The notes: generated by a model not told the origin, from the letters alone. Shown: positions 8,833 to 17,461, counted from the first letter of the stretch. The stretch is DNA of 64,000 bases from Halomarina salina (GCF_023074835.1 NZ_JALLGW010000001.1:248001-312000); one strand, 5' to 3'. Numbers and translations: made by a program.

Positions 8833-10710
8833 GTGAACGCGCCCCCGCTCGTCCAGTCCTCGGTGACGATACCGGAGGTCACGACGGGGATGCTCGTCGT
8901 GTTCGGCGTCGTCCTCGTCACACTGGTGCTGTTCGCCACCGAGTTGCTGCCCATCGACGTGACCGCCCTCCTCGTCGCGGTGACGCTGATGGTGCTCGAA
9001 CCGTTCACCGGCGTCACCGTCGCACAGGGGCTCTCGGGGTTCTCCAACCCGGCGACCATCACCGTGCTGGCGATGCTCATCCTCTCGGCTGGCATCTCGA
9101 AGACCGGAGCCGTCCAGATCATCGGCCGTCGGATGGCGCAGTTCGCGGGCACCGACCGCCGGAAACAGCTCGCGGCGACCATCGGCGTCACGAGCGTCTC
9201 GTCGGGGTTCATCAACAACACGCCCGTCGTCGCCATCCTCGTCCCCGTCATCTCCGACCTGGCGCACAAGGGGAAGACGTCGCCCTCGAAACTGCTGATG
9301 CCCCTCTCGTTCGCCTCGATGCTCGGCGGGATGCTCACCCTCATCGGCACCTCGACGAACATCCTCGCCAGTTCGACCGCGGCGACGCTCGCGACACAGG
9401 AGCGCTACCAGGGGCTCGGTCTCCACGCCTTCTCGGTGTTCGAGTTCACCGACATCGGCCTCGTCGTCCTCGTGGTCGGCTCGCTCTACCTGATGACCGT
9501 CGGCTACCGGCTGACGCCCGAGCGCATCCCGCCCGAGGAGGGGTACGTCGAGGAGTACGAGATAGAAGGGTTTCTCACCGACGTCGTCGTCGACGAGGAC
9601 TCCGTGCTGGTCGGGATGCCCGTCTCGCAGGCCGTCGACGAGTCGCTGTTCGACGCCGACATCCTCCAGCTCGAACGCGAGGGCGAGCGGTTCGGCGAGC
9701 CGCTGGGCACGAAGGAGATACAGTCCGGCGACACCCTCCGCGTGCGCGCGGACCGCAACACGCTCCGCCGGTTCATGCTCGCCGACGGACTCAGTCTGCT
9801 CGGCGGTCCTCGCTCCGACGAGGACCTCACCGAGACCGACGAGGGAGCCGACCCGGAACTCGTCGAGGTGGTCGTCCCGCGCGGGTCGTTCCTCGTCGGC
9901 GAGACGCTCGCCAGTTCGACGTTCCGCCAGCGCTACGACGCGAACGTCCTCGCCTTCCGCTCGCGGGGGGAACTCATCCGGAACCGGCTGGAGGACCTCG
10001 TCATCCAGGTCGGCGACACGCTGCTCGTCCAGACGACGACCGACAGCCTCGACCGCCTCTCCCAGAACCGCGACTTCATCGTCGCTCACGAACCCGAACG
10101 CCCCGCCTACCGGACCGACAAGATACCGCTCGCCGTCGGTATCATCGTCGGCGTCGTCGGCGTCGCCGCCCTCGGCCTGCTCGACATCGTCGTCAGCGCC
10201 CTCGCGGGCGTCGTCGCCATGCTCGTCACCGGCGTCATCCGGCCCAACGAGGTGTACGAGTCCGTCGAGTGGAACGTCGTCTTCCTGCTGGCGGGCGTCA
10301 TCCCGCTCGGCCTCGCGCTCCAGAACACCGGCGGCGCGCAGTTGCTCGGCGCGCTCGTGGCCCTGACCGGCAACTACCTCCCCGCCGTCGGCGTGCTGTG
10401 GGTGTTCTACGTCGCGACGAGTCTCATCACGAACGTCATCTCGAACAACGCCAGCGTCGTCCTCATGCTCCCCGTCGCCGTCGACGCCGCCGTCCGGGTC
10501 GGCGCGAACCCGTTCGCGTTCGTCCTCGCGGTGACGTTCGCCGCCTCGACGGCCTTCCTCTCGCCCGTCGGCTACCAGACCAACCTGTTCATCTACGGAC
10601 CCGGCGGCTACCGGTTCAGCGACTACGCCCGCGTCGGCGGCCTGCTCCAGTTGCTCCTCTCGGTCGTGACCGTCGCCGCCATCGTGGCGCTCCGGGGCGT
10701 CGGGGTCTGA
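8833..10710 (+). CDS. SLC13-family anion permease with central RCK C-terminal (TrkA_C) domains
   Basis: 625 residues. About eleven hydrophobic segments flank a cytoplasmic stretch at roughly residues 220-430 holding two TrkA_C-like modules (VVVDEDSVLVGMPVSQAV and VVVPRGSFLVGETLASS). Motifs SGFINNTPVVAI and LITNVISNNASVVLMLP are the paired N-N-T/N-N-A helix-hairpin signatures of the DASS/SLC13 fold, and LTLIGTSTNILAS is the conserved SNT-like loop. Likely Na+-coupled transport of sulfate or dicarboxylate. I prefer the GTG at 8833 because a TATA-like tttaa lies 26-30 bases upstream; an ATG at 8794 would place that box inside the gene. Confidence 0.85.
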   Translation: MNAPPLVQSSVTIPEVTTGMLVVFGVVLVTLVLFATELLPIDVTALLVAVTLMVLEPFTGVTVAQGLSGFSNPATITVLAMLILSAGISKTGAVQIIGRRMAQFAGTDRRKQLAATIGVTSVSSGFINNTPVVAILVPVISDLAHKGKTSPSKLLMPLSFASMLGGMLTLIGTSTNILASSTAATLATQERYQGLGLHAFSVFEFTDIGLVVLVVGSLYLMTVGYRLTPERIPPEEGYVEEYEIEGFLTDVVVDEDSVLVGMPVSQAVDESLFDADILQLEREGERFGEPLGTKEIQSGDTLRVRADRNTLRRFMLADGLSLLGGPRSDEDLTETDEGADPELVEVVVPRGSFLVGETLASSTFRQRYDANVLAFRSRGELIRNRLEDLVIQVGDTLLVQTTTDSLDRLSQNRDFIVAHEPERPAYRTDKIPLAVGIIVGVVGVAALGLLDIVVSALAGVVAMLVTGVIRPNEVYESVEWNVVFLLAGVIPLGLALQNTGGAQLLGALVALTGNYLPAVGVLWVFYVATSLITNVISNNASVVLMLPVAVDAAVRVGANPFAFVLAVTFAASTAFLSPVGYQTNLFIYGPGGYRFSDYARVGGLLQLLLSVVTVAAIVALRGVGV

Positions 10711-10841
10711 ACCGGCCCAGAGCTTCGCCCGAACACGACCCGAAATCGGAGGCTGATTCGAGGGGAGAGACAGTCACGAGGCCGTGAACGGCACGCTGTG
10801 CCGCCATCACGTTTTTCCCTCCGTCGCCACTTCGTCCGGGT

Positions 10842-11324
10842 ATGTCCGACACGGTAGACATCGAAATCGAGAACGACGAGGAGGAGATGGCCGACGACAT
10901 CGACGCGGAGTCGGTCGACCCAGGCGTCGCCGCCGACAAAGAGACGGACGAGGACGGGACGGAGGAGTCGGCCACCGAGGAACCCTTCGAGGGCGAGCGT
11001 GCCGTCGACTTCTCGGAAGCGACGGGGACGCTCGCGGAGACGTTCGACATCGACTCCCGGAAGGGCGAGACCATCACCGACCTCGAGACGGTCGAGTCGG
11101 AGGAGGGCCGCCAGCTGGTCGCGACCGTCGAACACCGCCGCCGAACCGCGCTGAAGGCCCGCTTCGACAGCGCACGCCGGACGGGACGCCGTGTCGGTAC
11201 CGTCGCACTCGTCCTCGGTATCGTCGCACTCGCCGCCTCGGCGCTCCGCCGGTCGCGCACGAGCGAGAGCGACGGACTCAACGTCGACACCGCGAACGAG
11301 CTCGACGCGGACGACGACATCTGA
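10842..11324 (+). CDS. Hypothetical acidic protein with one C-terminal membrane helix
   Basis: 160 residues, not recognised. The first 60 residues are extremely acidic (long runs of Asp and Glu), followed by an amphipathic basic segment (VEHRRRTALKARFDSARRTGRR) and one transmembrane helix at about residues 122-138 (VGTVALVLGIVALAASAL). The short tail is again acidic. The composition suggests a bitopic protein with a large cytoplasmic domain. The sequence gtttttccc is centred 27 bases before the ATG and probably acts as the promoter box. Confidence 0.65.
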   Translation: MSDTVDIEIENDEEEMADDIDAESVDPGVAADKETDEDGTEESATEEPFEGERAVDFSEATGTLAETFDIDSRKGETITDLETVESEEGRQLVATVEHRRRTALKARFDSARRTGRRVGTVALVLGIVALAASALRRSRTSESDGLNVDTANELDADDDI

Positions 11325-11477
11325 GCGCGGCGAGATAGACCTCCTCGTTTTTCTGTGGACGCGGTGCTCTGGACCCGACACCGCGAGCGACGCGTCGGTC
11401 AGTGAACCCCCGCTCACGAGTCGGGACTTGCGACTGTCTGGGTTGGGAACTATCCGTCTGGGCGTCGTCGCCAGGAT

Positions 11478-12044
11478 ATGGTCGACGTACTCGGTCACCT
11501 CGGAATGGCGCTGGTCTGGTTGTCGCCGTGCTGGTTGTTCATCGACGACCAGCGGACGGCAGTCACGTTCCTCGCGGTCGGGTTCTGGTTCGGGATGCTC
11601 CCGGACGTGGACCTCGTCCTCTCGAACATCGACGCGCTCGGAATCCACCACCACGGAGTCGTCCACACGATCCTCTTCGTTACGCTCGCTGCAGTGACGG
11701 TGGGACCGCTGCTCGGTCTCGCGATGCGACGGGTGTTCGGCGGGACGAAGTGGTTCTCCCGTCGGGCGGCGGCACGCGCCGTCCCACTCGGCGTCATTAT
11801 CGTCTTCGTGACGGGACTCGCACACCTCTTCGCCGACACCCTCTCGGCACCCGATAAGTCGACACGCCTCGAACTGCTCTGGCCGCTGGTCGAGGGACCG
11901 ATCGTCTACACGGACGTCCTCTACTACAAGTCGTTCTGGGCGACCATCGCGCTGTTCGCCGCGGGCCTGGCGTTCAACGCCGCGTTCTGGTACCTGACCT
12001 TCGGTCGGTCGGGGTCACGGGCGGTGGGCGACGCGACTCGGTGA
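11478..12044 (+). CDS. YdjM/DUF457-type membrane metal-dependent hydrolase
   Basis: 188 residues with four to five membrane helices. The hallmarks of the family (LexA-binding, inner membrane-associated putative hydrolase) are present: conserved His in VLGHLGMAL, the metal-binding LLPDVDLVL, and HHHGVVHTILF. The family resembles membrane phosphatases/phospholipases but no substrate is proven. A TATA-like actatcc lies about 26 bases before the ATG. The gene is followed by the tRNA-Arg region. Confidence 0.8.
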   Translation: MVDVLGHLGMALVWLSPCWLFIDDQRTAVTFLAVGFWFGMLPDVDLVLSNIDALGIHHHGVVHTILFVTLAAVTVGPLLGLAMRRVFGGTKWFSRRAAARAVPLGVIIVFVTGLAHLFADTLSAPDKSTRLELLWPLVEGPIVYTDVLYYKSFWATIALFAAGLAFNAAFWYLTFGRSGSRAVGDATR

Positions 12045-12140
12045 CGAACGGTCCGACTGCTTCTCGTCTTCGTGTGAACTCGACGCGGGAGAAGAGGCGG
12101 TCGAGAGGCGTTCGAATCGTGCGCTCACTTGGTTCGCGCT

Positions 12141-12212
12141 GCTCGTCGATTCAAACCCACCGACGGTCTGGCGATTCCTCTCTCACTTTCGTTCGAGAGA
12201 GAATCGACGAGC
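12141..12212. repeat. Nested inverted repeat next to the tRNA-Arg fragment
   Basis: A perfect 12-base inverted repeat (12141-12152 gctcgtcgattc with 12201-12212) encloses a second, inner inverted repeat of ct/ga bases (about 12178-12184 with 12195-12201). The outer right arm ends two bases before a direct copy of the tRNA-Arg 3' end. It may be a decayed mobile-element end, or a structured RNA. Confidence 0.5.
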
Positions 12213-12213
12213 A

Positions 12214-12229
12214 CGGAGGGATTTGAACC
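12214..12229 (-). repeat. Direct partial copy of the tRNA-Arg 3' end (att-like)
   Basis: Sixteen bases, cggagggatttgaacc on the + strand, are identical to 12318-12333 inside tRNA-Arg (T-arm and start of acceptor). The copy has the same orientation as the tRNA and lies 104 bases beyond its 3' side. At 12259-12270 a 12-base piece of the same T-arm appears inverted. Integrases that use tRNA genes leave such partial direct copies; no integrase gene is present between them. Confidence 0.6.
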
Positions 12230-12311
12230 ACGGTCGCTCGCTGCCGCTCGCTTCCTGCTTCAAATCCCTCAGAAGGAGTTCACCACGCCTCACGTCCGTT
12301 CGGCGGGTTCA

Positions 12312-12384
12312 CGAGCCCGGAGGGATTTGAACCCCCGACAACCAGGTCCGGAACCTGGCACTCTATCCACTGAGCTACGGGCCC
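12312..12384 (-). tRNA. tRNA-Arg (anticodon CCG)
   Basis: The minus-strand sequence folds as a 73-base cloverleaf without encoded CCA. The seven-pair acceptor stem (GGGCCCG with CGGGCTC, one G-T pair), D-arm (GTAGCTCAGTGG...), anticodon stem CCAGG/CCTGG around loop TTCCGGA, and T-arm with GGTTCAAATCC are all present. Anticodon CCG reads the Arg codon CGG, common in this GC-rich genome. No intron is visible. Confidence 0.95.
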
Positions 12385-12427
12385 TCGTTCCCGGATACCG
12401 GACGGGCGGTGTTAACCGTTGTGAGTT

Positions 12428-13903
12428 TCAGTCCTCGGCGACCGCCGTGGCGGCCGGTTGCTCGTCGACGACCGTCTCCTTCCACGTCCCGCGGAGGAAC
12501 CAGGCCACCGCGCCGAACGCGCCGACGATGTTGCCGAGGGCCATCCCGGCCCACAGTCCGGTCGGTCCCCACCCGGCGACGAAGACGAGGTACGCGACGG
12601 TCGGCACCCGGCCGACCCACAGCGCCATCAGGGAGAACGCCAGCGCGGTCTTCGTGTTGCCAGCACCTCGGTACGCGCCGAGGACGACCTGAAGGACGCC
12701 GATGAACGCGAACTCGACGGTGCGGATGCGGAGGTACTCCGTGCCGTGGCGGATGGTCTCGGCGGCCTCGGCGGTGCCGGTCGCCATGAACACCGAGACG
12801 ATGGGTTCGGCGAACAGGTAGGCGACGACGGCGACGAGGAACATCACGCCCGCGCCGACGCTGGCGGCGAGTTGCACCGCACGCTCCGCTCGCTCCGCTT
12901 TCTGGGCACCGAGGTTCTGACCGACCATCGTGTTCGTCGCCCGACCCAGCCCCATCGCGGGGAGGAACACCAGCGAGATGAGCCTGTTGCCCAGCCCGTA
13001 CGCGGCGACGACCGGGGTGGCGAACGTCACGACCATCGCGGTGAGGGTTATCATCGCCAGGGCGCTGGTCGACTGTTCGAGGGCGCTCGGCACGCCGATG
13101 TCGACGATCTTGCGGACAGTCTCGCGGTCGGTCTTCAGGTAGTCGAGTCTGAGGTCCGGCCCGAGGTCCGTCCCGAAGAGGACGTAGACGCCGACGACCG
13201 TCGCCGCCGCCCGGGCGATCAGCGTCGCCAGCGCCGCCCCCTCGACGCCCATCCCCGTGAACCCCGTCTGTGCCGCGAGGCTCGACTGGACCCCCTCCGC
13301 GCCGAGCATCGCGAACAGCGGGTTCTCGGTGAACCCGAAGATGAGGATAGGGTCGAGGACGACGTTGAGCACGACCGACAGGAGCATCACGAGCATCGGC
13401 GTCCGGGTGTCGCCGTAGCCGCGCATCAGCGCGGAGAAGACGAAGAAGCCGAACAGGAACGGCGTGCCGAGGAAGAACACCCGCATGTAGTCGGCCGCCA
13501 GCGGCACGACCTCGCGGGCCGTCTCGGGGTCCGTGGGGAGGAGACCGAGCATCGGTCCCGCCGCGACGAAGCCGAGTGCGCCGAGCACGACGGCGAGTTT
13601 CGTCACGAACGAGAGCGTCTGTCCGGCGACGAAGTCGGCGTCGCCGTCGCTGCCCGCGCCGGTGTACTGCGCGACCAGCGTGCTCCCGGCGACGGTGAAC
13701 CCGCCGCCGACCGACAGCAGGAGGAAGATGAGCGGGAAGGCGAGGCTCATCGCGCCGACGGCGGCCGCGGAGTAGCGGCCGAGCCAGATGGTGTCGGCGA
13801 GGTTGTACGCCACCTGGAGCAGCTCAGTGACGACGATGGGCCACGCCAGCGTGAACAGCGGCCACGCCAACCCGCCCTCTGTGATAGTTCGGTCTCGACT
13901 CAC
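12428..13903 (-). CDS. MATE family cation-coupled efflux transporter
   Basis: 491 residues with about twelve membrane helices in two homologous halves. Family features include PIVVTELLQVAYNLADTIWLGR at the start, GGGFTVAGSTLVAQYTGAG, FSALMRGYGDTRTPM in the first half and the matching GAYRGAGNTKTAL in the second. MATE proteins export drugs, organic cations or metabolites using Na+ or H+ gradients. Translation starts at a GTG (13903). Two similar boxes with ctatag (about 13939-13944 and 13966-13971) lie upstream; the nearer one is about 38 bases from the start. Confidence 0.9.
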   Translation of the reverse strand: MSRDRTITEGGLAWPLFTLAWPIVVTELLQVAYNLADTIWLGRYSAAAVGAMSLAFPLIFLLLSVGGGFTVAGSTLVAQYTGAGSDGDADFVAGQTLSFVTKLAVVLGALGFVAAGPMLGLLPTDPETAREVVPLAADYMRVFFLGTPFLFGFFVFSALMRGYGDTRTPMLVMLLSVVLNVVLDPILIFGFTENPLFAMLGAEGVQSSLAAQTGFTGMGVEGAALATLIARAAATVVGVYVLFGTDLGPDLRLDYLKTDRETVRKIVDIGVPSALEQSTSALAMITLTAMVVTFATPVVAAYGLGNRLISLVFLPAMGLGRATNTMVGQNLGAQKAERAERAVQLAASVGAGVMFLVAVVAYLFAEPIVSVFMATGTAEAAETIRHGTEYLRIRTVEFAFIGVLQVVLGAYRGAGNTKTALAFSLMALWVGRVPTVAYLVFVAGWGPTGLWAGMALGNIVGAFGAVAWFLRGTWKETVVDEQPAATAVAED

Positions 13904-14106
13904 GGGGAACCCACTCTCGTCAGGAGTTCGGTTCCGTCACTATAGGGCTGGCGTGAGATTCAGTGACTATAGCACTCCATCGTCACACACGGTTCGCGTC
14001 ACGGCGACAGTCGACACTGGAAGTCGGGGGTCGAGAGAACGAAAACGGCAGACGCGGAACGAGAAGCGCTCGGTCGGTGCGTGTCGGCCGATGCGTGTCG
14101 GCCGCG

Positions 14107-14697
14107 TTACGGGCTCTCGCCCGTCTCGATGGAGAAGTCGGACTGCGGGTACGCGACGCAGGTGAGCGTGTAGCCGTCGGACATCTCGGCGTCGCCGAGC
14201 ATCTCGTTGGTGTGGTGTTTCACGTAGTCCTCGGCGTGTCCGCCGGAGGTGATGTGCCCTCCACAGGAGATACACTGCCCCTCGCGGCAGGCGTAGGGGA
14301 GGTCCCAGCCCTGGTCCTCTCCTGCTTCGAGCACGGTCGTGTTCTCCTTGATCTCGATGGTCTCTCCCTCCTTGACGAACTCGATTTCGTACGTCTCGGC
14401 CTCGTCGTCGGGAATCGCCGAGGGGTCGTCGTCGCCCGCCGCCTGGCCCTCGCCCTCGCCGTCGTCCAGTTCGCCCTCGGACCCGGCCCCGACGGCACCC
14501 GCCGCGACGCCGCCACCGCCGATGGAGCGGTTCATCGGTTCCGGGAAGTCCGTCTCGGGGACCGTCGAGGCACGCCGTTCGAGGATGTCGTTGGAGATGT
14601 CCTCGGTGGGCGTCCACTCGGTCCCGCGCGAGAAGTGAAGGACCACGACGAAGAGGACGATAGTCGCCCCCACGCCGATACCCAGTGCGTCTACCAT
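14107..14697 (-). CDS. Membrane-anchored plant-type [2Fe-2S] ferredoxin
   Basis: 196 residues. Residues 5-22 form one membrane helix, residues 30-100 are an acidic and glycine-rich linker, and residues 101-190 are a ferredoxin domain with Cys137, Cys142, Cys145 and Cys180 in the C-x4-C-x2-C...C pattern that binds a 2Fe-2S cluster (CREGQCISC). The anchored form suggests electron transfer to or from a membrane enzyme. The start at 14697 (MVDALGIG) removes twenty upstream residues that are not hydrophobic. Not part of the downstream operon. Confidence 0.85.
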   Translation of the reverse strand: MVDALGIGVGATIVLFVVVLHFSRGTEWTPTEDISNDILERRASTVPETDFPEPMNRSIGGGGVAAGAVGAGSEGELDDGEGEGQAAGDDDPSAIPDDEAETYEIEFVKEGETIEIKENTTVLEAGEDQGWDLPYACREGQCISCGGHITSGGHAEDYVKHHTNEMLGDAEMSDGYTLTCVAYPQSDFSIETGESP

Positions 14698-14985
14698 GCT
14701 GGCGAGTTGGCGAGGGGGCGTTAACAGCATTGCGATACCACGTTTTGCTGCACTCACGTCGCGGCGACACGCTCGGCGGTGCCTCGCGGTCGCCGCTGGT
14801 TCGCTGGCAAAATCTGGACTAAAAACCTGCGTCGCCCCCTTCGGGGGCTCCTTGGCCCGCTCGCTTGTTCGCCGCTCCGCGGCTCACTCGCTCGCGGCAC
14901 AACAGAAAGCATGACCGCACAGCACCGCGCCCGCTCGGCTCCGCTGACCGCCCGGCATCGTACCGCACCCACACCTCCGACTGTC
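14698..14985. other. Intergenic region between the E1/lipoyl operon and the ferredoxin gene
   Basis: 288 bases without a convincing gene. It contains the terminator of the E1/lipoyl operon and, near 14720-14740, the presumed promoter of the ferredoxin gene. The middle is rich in gctcg/cgctc words that give many weak stems. Confidence 0.5.
14821..14848 (-). terminator. Hairpin plus T-run after the E1/lipoyl operon
   Basis: Read on the minus strand, a stem of six G-C pairs (14848-14843 with 14839-14834, loop of three) is followed after eight bases by five T. It lies about 140 bases beyond the lipoyl gene stop. The T-run is embedded in gtttttagtcca, the same twelve bases that follow the hairpin at 1335-1361 on the other strand. 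Confidence 0.45.
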
Positions 14986-15246
14986 TCAGTCCGCTCGCAC
15001 TCGCGCCAACGGGTCGCCGTAGGCGAACACCTCGTTCTCCCCGACGAGGCGTTCGGTGACGGTACCGGTGGTGGGCATCTGGACATCGATGGCGACCTTC
15101 TCTATCTGAATCTCGCAGATGACGTCGCCCTCGTCGGCCTGGCTCCCCTCGCGGACGAACCAGTTGCTGACGACGGCCTCCTCGACGTCCATCGCGTCGT
15201 CGGGCCAGTAGGCGGCCGAGTCGACGAGCGTCTCGGACTCGCTCAT
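14986..15246 (-). CDS. Free-standing lipoyl-domain protein
   Basis: 86 residues comprising a single biotinyl/lipoyl domain and nothing else. The lipoylation site is Lys50 in EIQIEKVAID, preceded by the usual GD-I/V-CEIQ turn. The peripheral-subunit-binding and acyltransferase domains of a normal E2 are missing, and the sequence after the stop does not resemble them, so this is not a simple nonsense mutation. It overlaps the E1 beta gene by four bases (ATGA), so it is made together with E1. Its role is probably to carry the acyl or amino-methyl group for the E1, or to be loaded into another E2 core. Confidence 0.85.
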   Translation of the reverse strand: MSESETLVDSAAYWPDDAMDVEEAVVSNWFVREGSQADEGDVICEIQIEKVAIDVQMPTTGTVTERLVGENEVFAYGDPLARVRAD

Positions 15247-16262
15247 TCGGTGACCGTGCGAATCGCCTCGGCGATGTCCGCGGTGCCCGGGTTGACCGCC
15301 TCTTCGAGCGGTCGCGCGTACGGGATGGGCACGTCCGGGATGGCGAGGCGCTGGACCGATTCGAGGTCGTCGAGCGCCTCCTCGGCGACGCGAGCGACCA
15401 CCTCGCCGGTCAGTCCGAACGACCGGTAGTCCTCGTCGACGACCACGAGTCGTCCCGTCTTCCGCACCGACTCGATGACCGTCTCGGTGTCGAACGGGAC
15501 GAGCGTCCGCAGGTCGATCACCTCCGCGTCGATGCCGTCGTCGGCCAGTTCGTTCGCGGCCTCCATCGCCCGGTGGACGTGCAGGCCGAGGGTGACGACG
15601 GTGGCGTCGCTCCCCTCGCGTCTCACCTCCGCGTCGCCGAAGGGAAGGGTGTACGCCTCCTCGGGGACGTCCGTCTTCGGTCCCTCCGGGGCGGGCATCC
15701 AGCCGATACCCATCAGGCGCTTGTGGAACATGTAGACGACCGGGTCGTCGTCGCGGATGGCGGCGTGCATCAGCCCCTTCGCGTCGTAGGCGTTCGAAGG
15801 GACGACGACCTTCATCCCCGGCAGGTGGGCGAACGTGCCGTAGAGCGTCTGGGAGTGCTGGCCGGCGTCGTTGTACCCCCCGCCGACCGCGGTGGTGAGC
15901 ACCATCGGGACGTTGACCGCCCCGCCGCTCATGTACGTGTTCTTCGCCATCTGGTTGTAGATCTGGTCCATGCAGACGCCGAAGAAGTCGACGAACATCA
16001 GCTCCGCAATCGGGCGCATCCCGGCCTGTGCGGCCCCGACGGCCGCCCCGATGTACGCCGTCTCGCTGATGGGCACGTCCATGATGCGGTCGTGCCCGAA
16101 CTCGTCGAGCAGGCCCTGCGTGGAGTCGAAGATGCCGCCGTAGTCGGCGACGTCCTCGCCCATGTAGAACACCTCCTCGTTCTCGCGCATCTCGTGGGCG
16201 ATGGCCTCGACCATCGCCCGACTCATCGTCAGTTCGCGTCCCTTCGCTACCTGCTGGGTCAT
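15243..16262 (-). CDS. 2-oxoacid dehydrogenase E1 component, beta subunit
   Basis: 339 residues. Transketolase-like pyrimidine-binding and C-terminal domains are both present: the conserved GEDVADYGGIF, PISETAYIGAAVGAA (Glu that activates the thiamine ring), QIYNQMAK and TLVPFDTETV. With the alpha subunit it decarboxylates a 2-oxoacid using thiamine diphosphate. Overlaps of four bases with both neighbours indicate tight coupling. Substrate is open: pyruvate, branched-chain 2-oxoacids and acetoin are the usual choices; archaeal four-gene clusters have mostly been linked to branched-chain acids. Confidence 0.9.
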   Translation of the reverse strand: MTQQVAKGRELTMSRAMVEAIAHEMRENEEVFYMGEDVADYGGIFDSTQGLLDEFGHDRIMDVPISETAYIGAAVGAAQAGMRPIAELMFVDFFGVCMDQIYNQMAKNTYMSGGAVNVPMVLTTAVGGGYNDAGQHSQTLYGTFAHLPGMKVVVPSNAYDAKGLMHAAIRDDDPVVYMFHKRLMGIGWMPAPEGPKTDVPEEAYTLPFGDAEVRREGSDATVVTLGLHVHRAMEAANELADDGIDAEVIDLRTLVPFDTETVIESVRKTGRLVVVDEDYRSFGLTGEVVARVAEEALDDLESVQRLAIPDVPIPYARPLEEAVNPGTADIAEAIRTVTE

Positions 16263-17344
16263 CGGTCCGCACCTCCGTTCGCCGCGTCCGTCTCCGGTGG
16301 TGTGTCGCCGTCACCGTCGGTGTCACCACCCCCGCCGTCGGTCACCACCTGTGCCCGCGGTGGCGTGACGAACACGTCCTCGTACGCCTCGTCGGGGTCC
16401 GGTTCGGGTTGCTCCTTCGCCCACTCGATTGCCTCCTCGACTCGCTCGTGGGCGCGCGCTCGAATCTCGTCGAGTTCGTCGTCCGCGATACCCTCCTCCC
16501 GCAGATCGTCGGCCAGTCGCTCGATGGAGTCCAGGCGCTTCGCTCGCTCGACGTCCTCGTCGGGGCGGTACCCCTCCGCGTCGCCCATGAAGTGACCCAT
16601 CCGCCGGTGGACCTGCACCTCCAGCAGCGTCGGGCCGTTGCCGTTCCGGGCGCGTTCGACCGCATCGTGGGCCGCCTCGTACACCGCGACAGCGTCGTCG
16701 TAGTCCACCCGCACGCCCGGCATGTCGAACCCGGCGGCACGCTGTGCGCCGTTCTCGACGTCCGTCACCCGCGACTTCGGCATGCTGATGGCCCAGTCGT
16801 TGTCCTCGACGACGAACACCACCGGTAAGTCCTGGACGGCCGCCAGATTCAGCGATTCGAGGAACCCGCCCTGGTCGATGGCTCCCTCGCCGATGAACGA
16901 GACGGCGACGTCCGTCGTCCCGCGTTTCTTGGCCGCGAGCGCAGCCCCGACCGCGGGCGGACTCCCCTGCGCGATGATGCCGCTACAGGCGAAGTTGACC
17001 TCCGGGTCGAACAGGTGCATGTGCCCGCCTTTCCCCTTGCACAGCCCCGTCCGCCGCCCGAATATCTCGGCGGTCATCCGCTGGAGGTCGACGCCCTTCG
17101 CGATGGCGACGTGGTGCGGTCGGTGCGTCGCGGTCACGGTGTCCTCGGGCCGGAGGTGCGCACAGACGCCCGCCGCGGCCGCCTCGTGGCCCGCCGCGAG
17201 GTGCAACTCGCCGGGAATCGGCCCCGCCGAGATGTCGAACGCCGGCTGTTTCCCCTCCAGATACTCCTCCTGTAGGCGCTCCTCGTAGTGACGCGCGGCC
17301 ACCATCGTCTCGTACATCCGCTCTCGAGTGTTGACGCTTATCAT
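16259..17344 (-). CDS. 2-oxoacid dehydrogenase E1 component, alpha subunit
   Basis: 361 residues from the ATG at 17344. The thiamine diphosphate fold is shown by GKGGHMHLFDPEVNF, SGIIAQGSPPAVGAALAAK and the Mg/diphosphate motif FIGEGAIDQGGFLESLNLA ending in EDNDWAIS; Glu replaces the common Asp in the first position of the GDG motif. A TATA-like box at 17376-17384 predicts a transcript start near 17354, so the alternative ATG at 17359 would fall upstream of the RNA. The C-terminal 30 residues are a Gly/Asp-rich tail. First gene of the E1 alpha-E1 beta-lipoyl operon. Confidence 0.9.
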   Translation of the reverse strand: MISVNTRERMYETMVAARHYEERLQEEYLEGKQPAFDISAGPIPGELHLAAGHEAAAAGVCAHLRPEDTVTATHRPHHVAIAKGVDLQRMTAEIFGRRTGLCKGKGGHMHLFDPEVNFACSGIIAQGSPPAVGAALAAKKRGTTDVAVSFIGEGAIDQGGFLESLNLAAVQDLPVVFVVEDNDWAISMPKSRVTDVENGAQRAAGFDMPGVRVDYDDAVAVYEAAHDAVERARNGNGPTLLEVQVHRRMGHFMGDAEGYRPDEDVERAKRLDSIERLADDLREEGIADDELDEIRARAHERVEEAIEWAKEQPEPDPDEAYEDVFVTPPRAQVVTDGGGGDTDGDGDTPPETDAANGGADR

Positions 17345-17375
17345 GGTTCTCCCCGGCATACTCCTTTTCGAGAAA

Positions 17376-17384
17376 CATAATAAA
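17376..17384 (-). promoter_or_regulatory. TATA-like box of the E1/lipoyl operon
   Basis: On the minus strand it reads tttattatg. Its centre is about 36 bases before the ATG at 17344 and 21 before the ATG at 17359. Purine-rich ggggag just before 17344 could act as a ribosome-binding site for a short-leader transcript. Confidence 0.5.
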
Positions 17385-17461
17385 CGTTAGTTACGTACAG
17401 CGGCAGAACGGTCCGACACTGGGACGCTCCCGGTTGGCGAGTGTACGACCGGCGTACTCGG

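Noticed and set aside
12141-12384. Integrated provirus or plasmid at tRNA-Arg
   Set aside because: The direct copies are only 104 bases apart and no integrase or viral gene is present; at most a footprint.
14986-15246. Frameshifted E2 acyltransferase gene
   Set aside because: None of the sequence after the stop in any frame shows the E2 catalytic core (HxxxDG), so the short protein appears to be complete.
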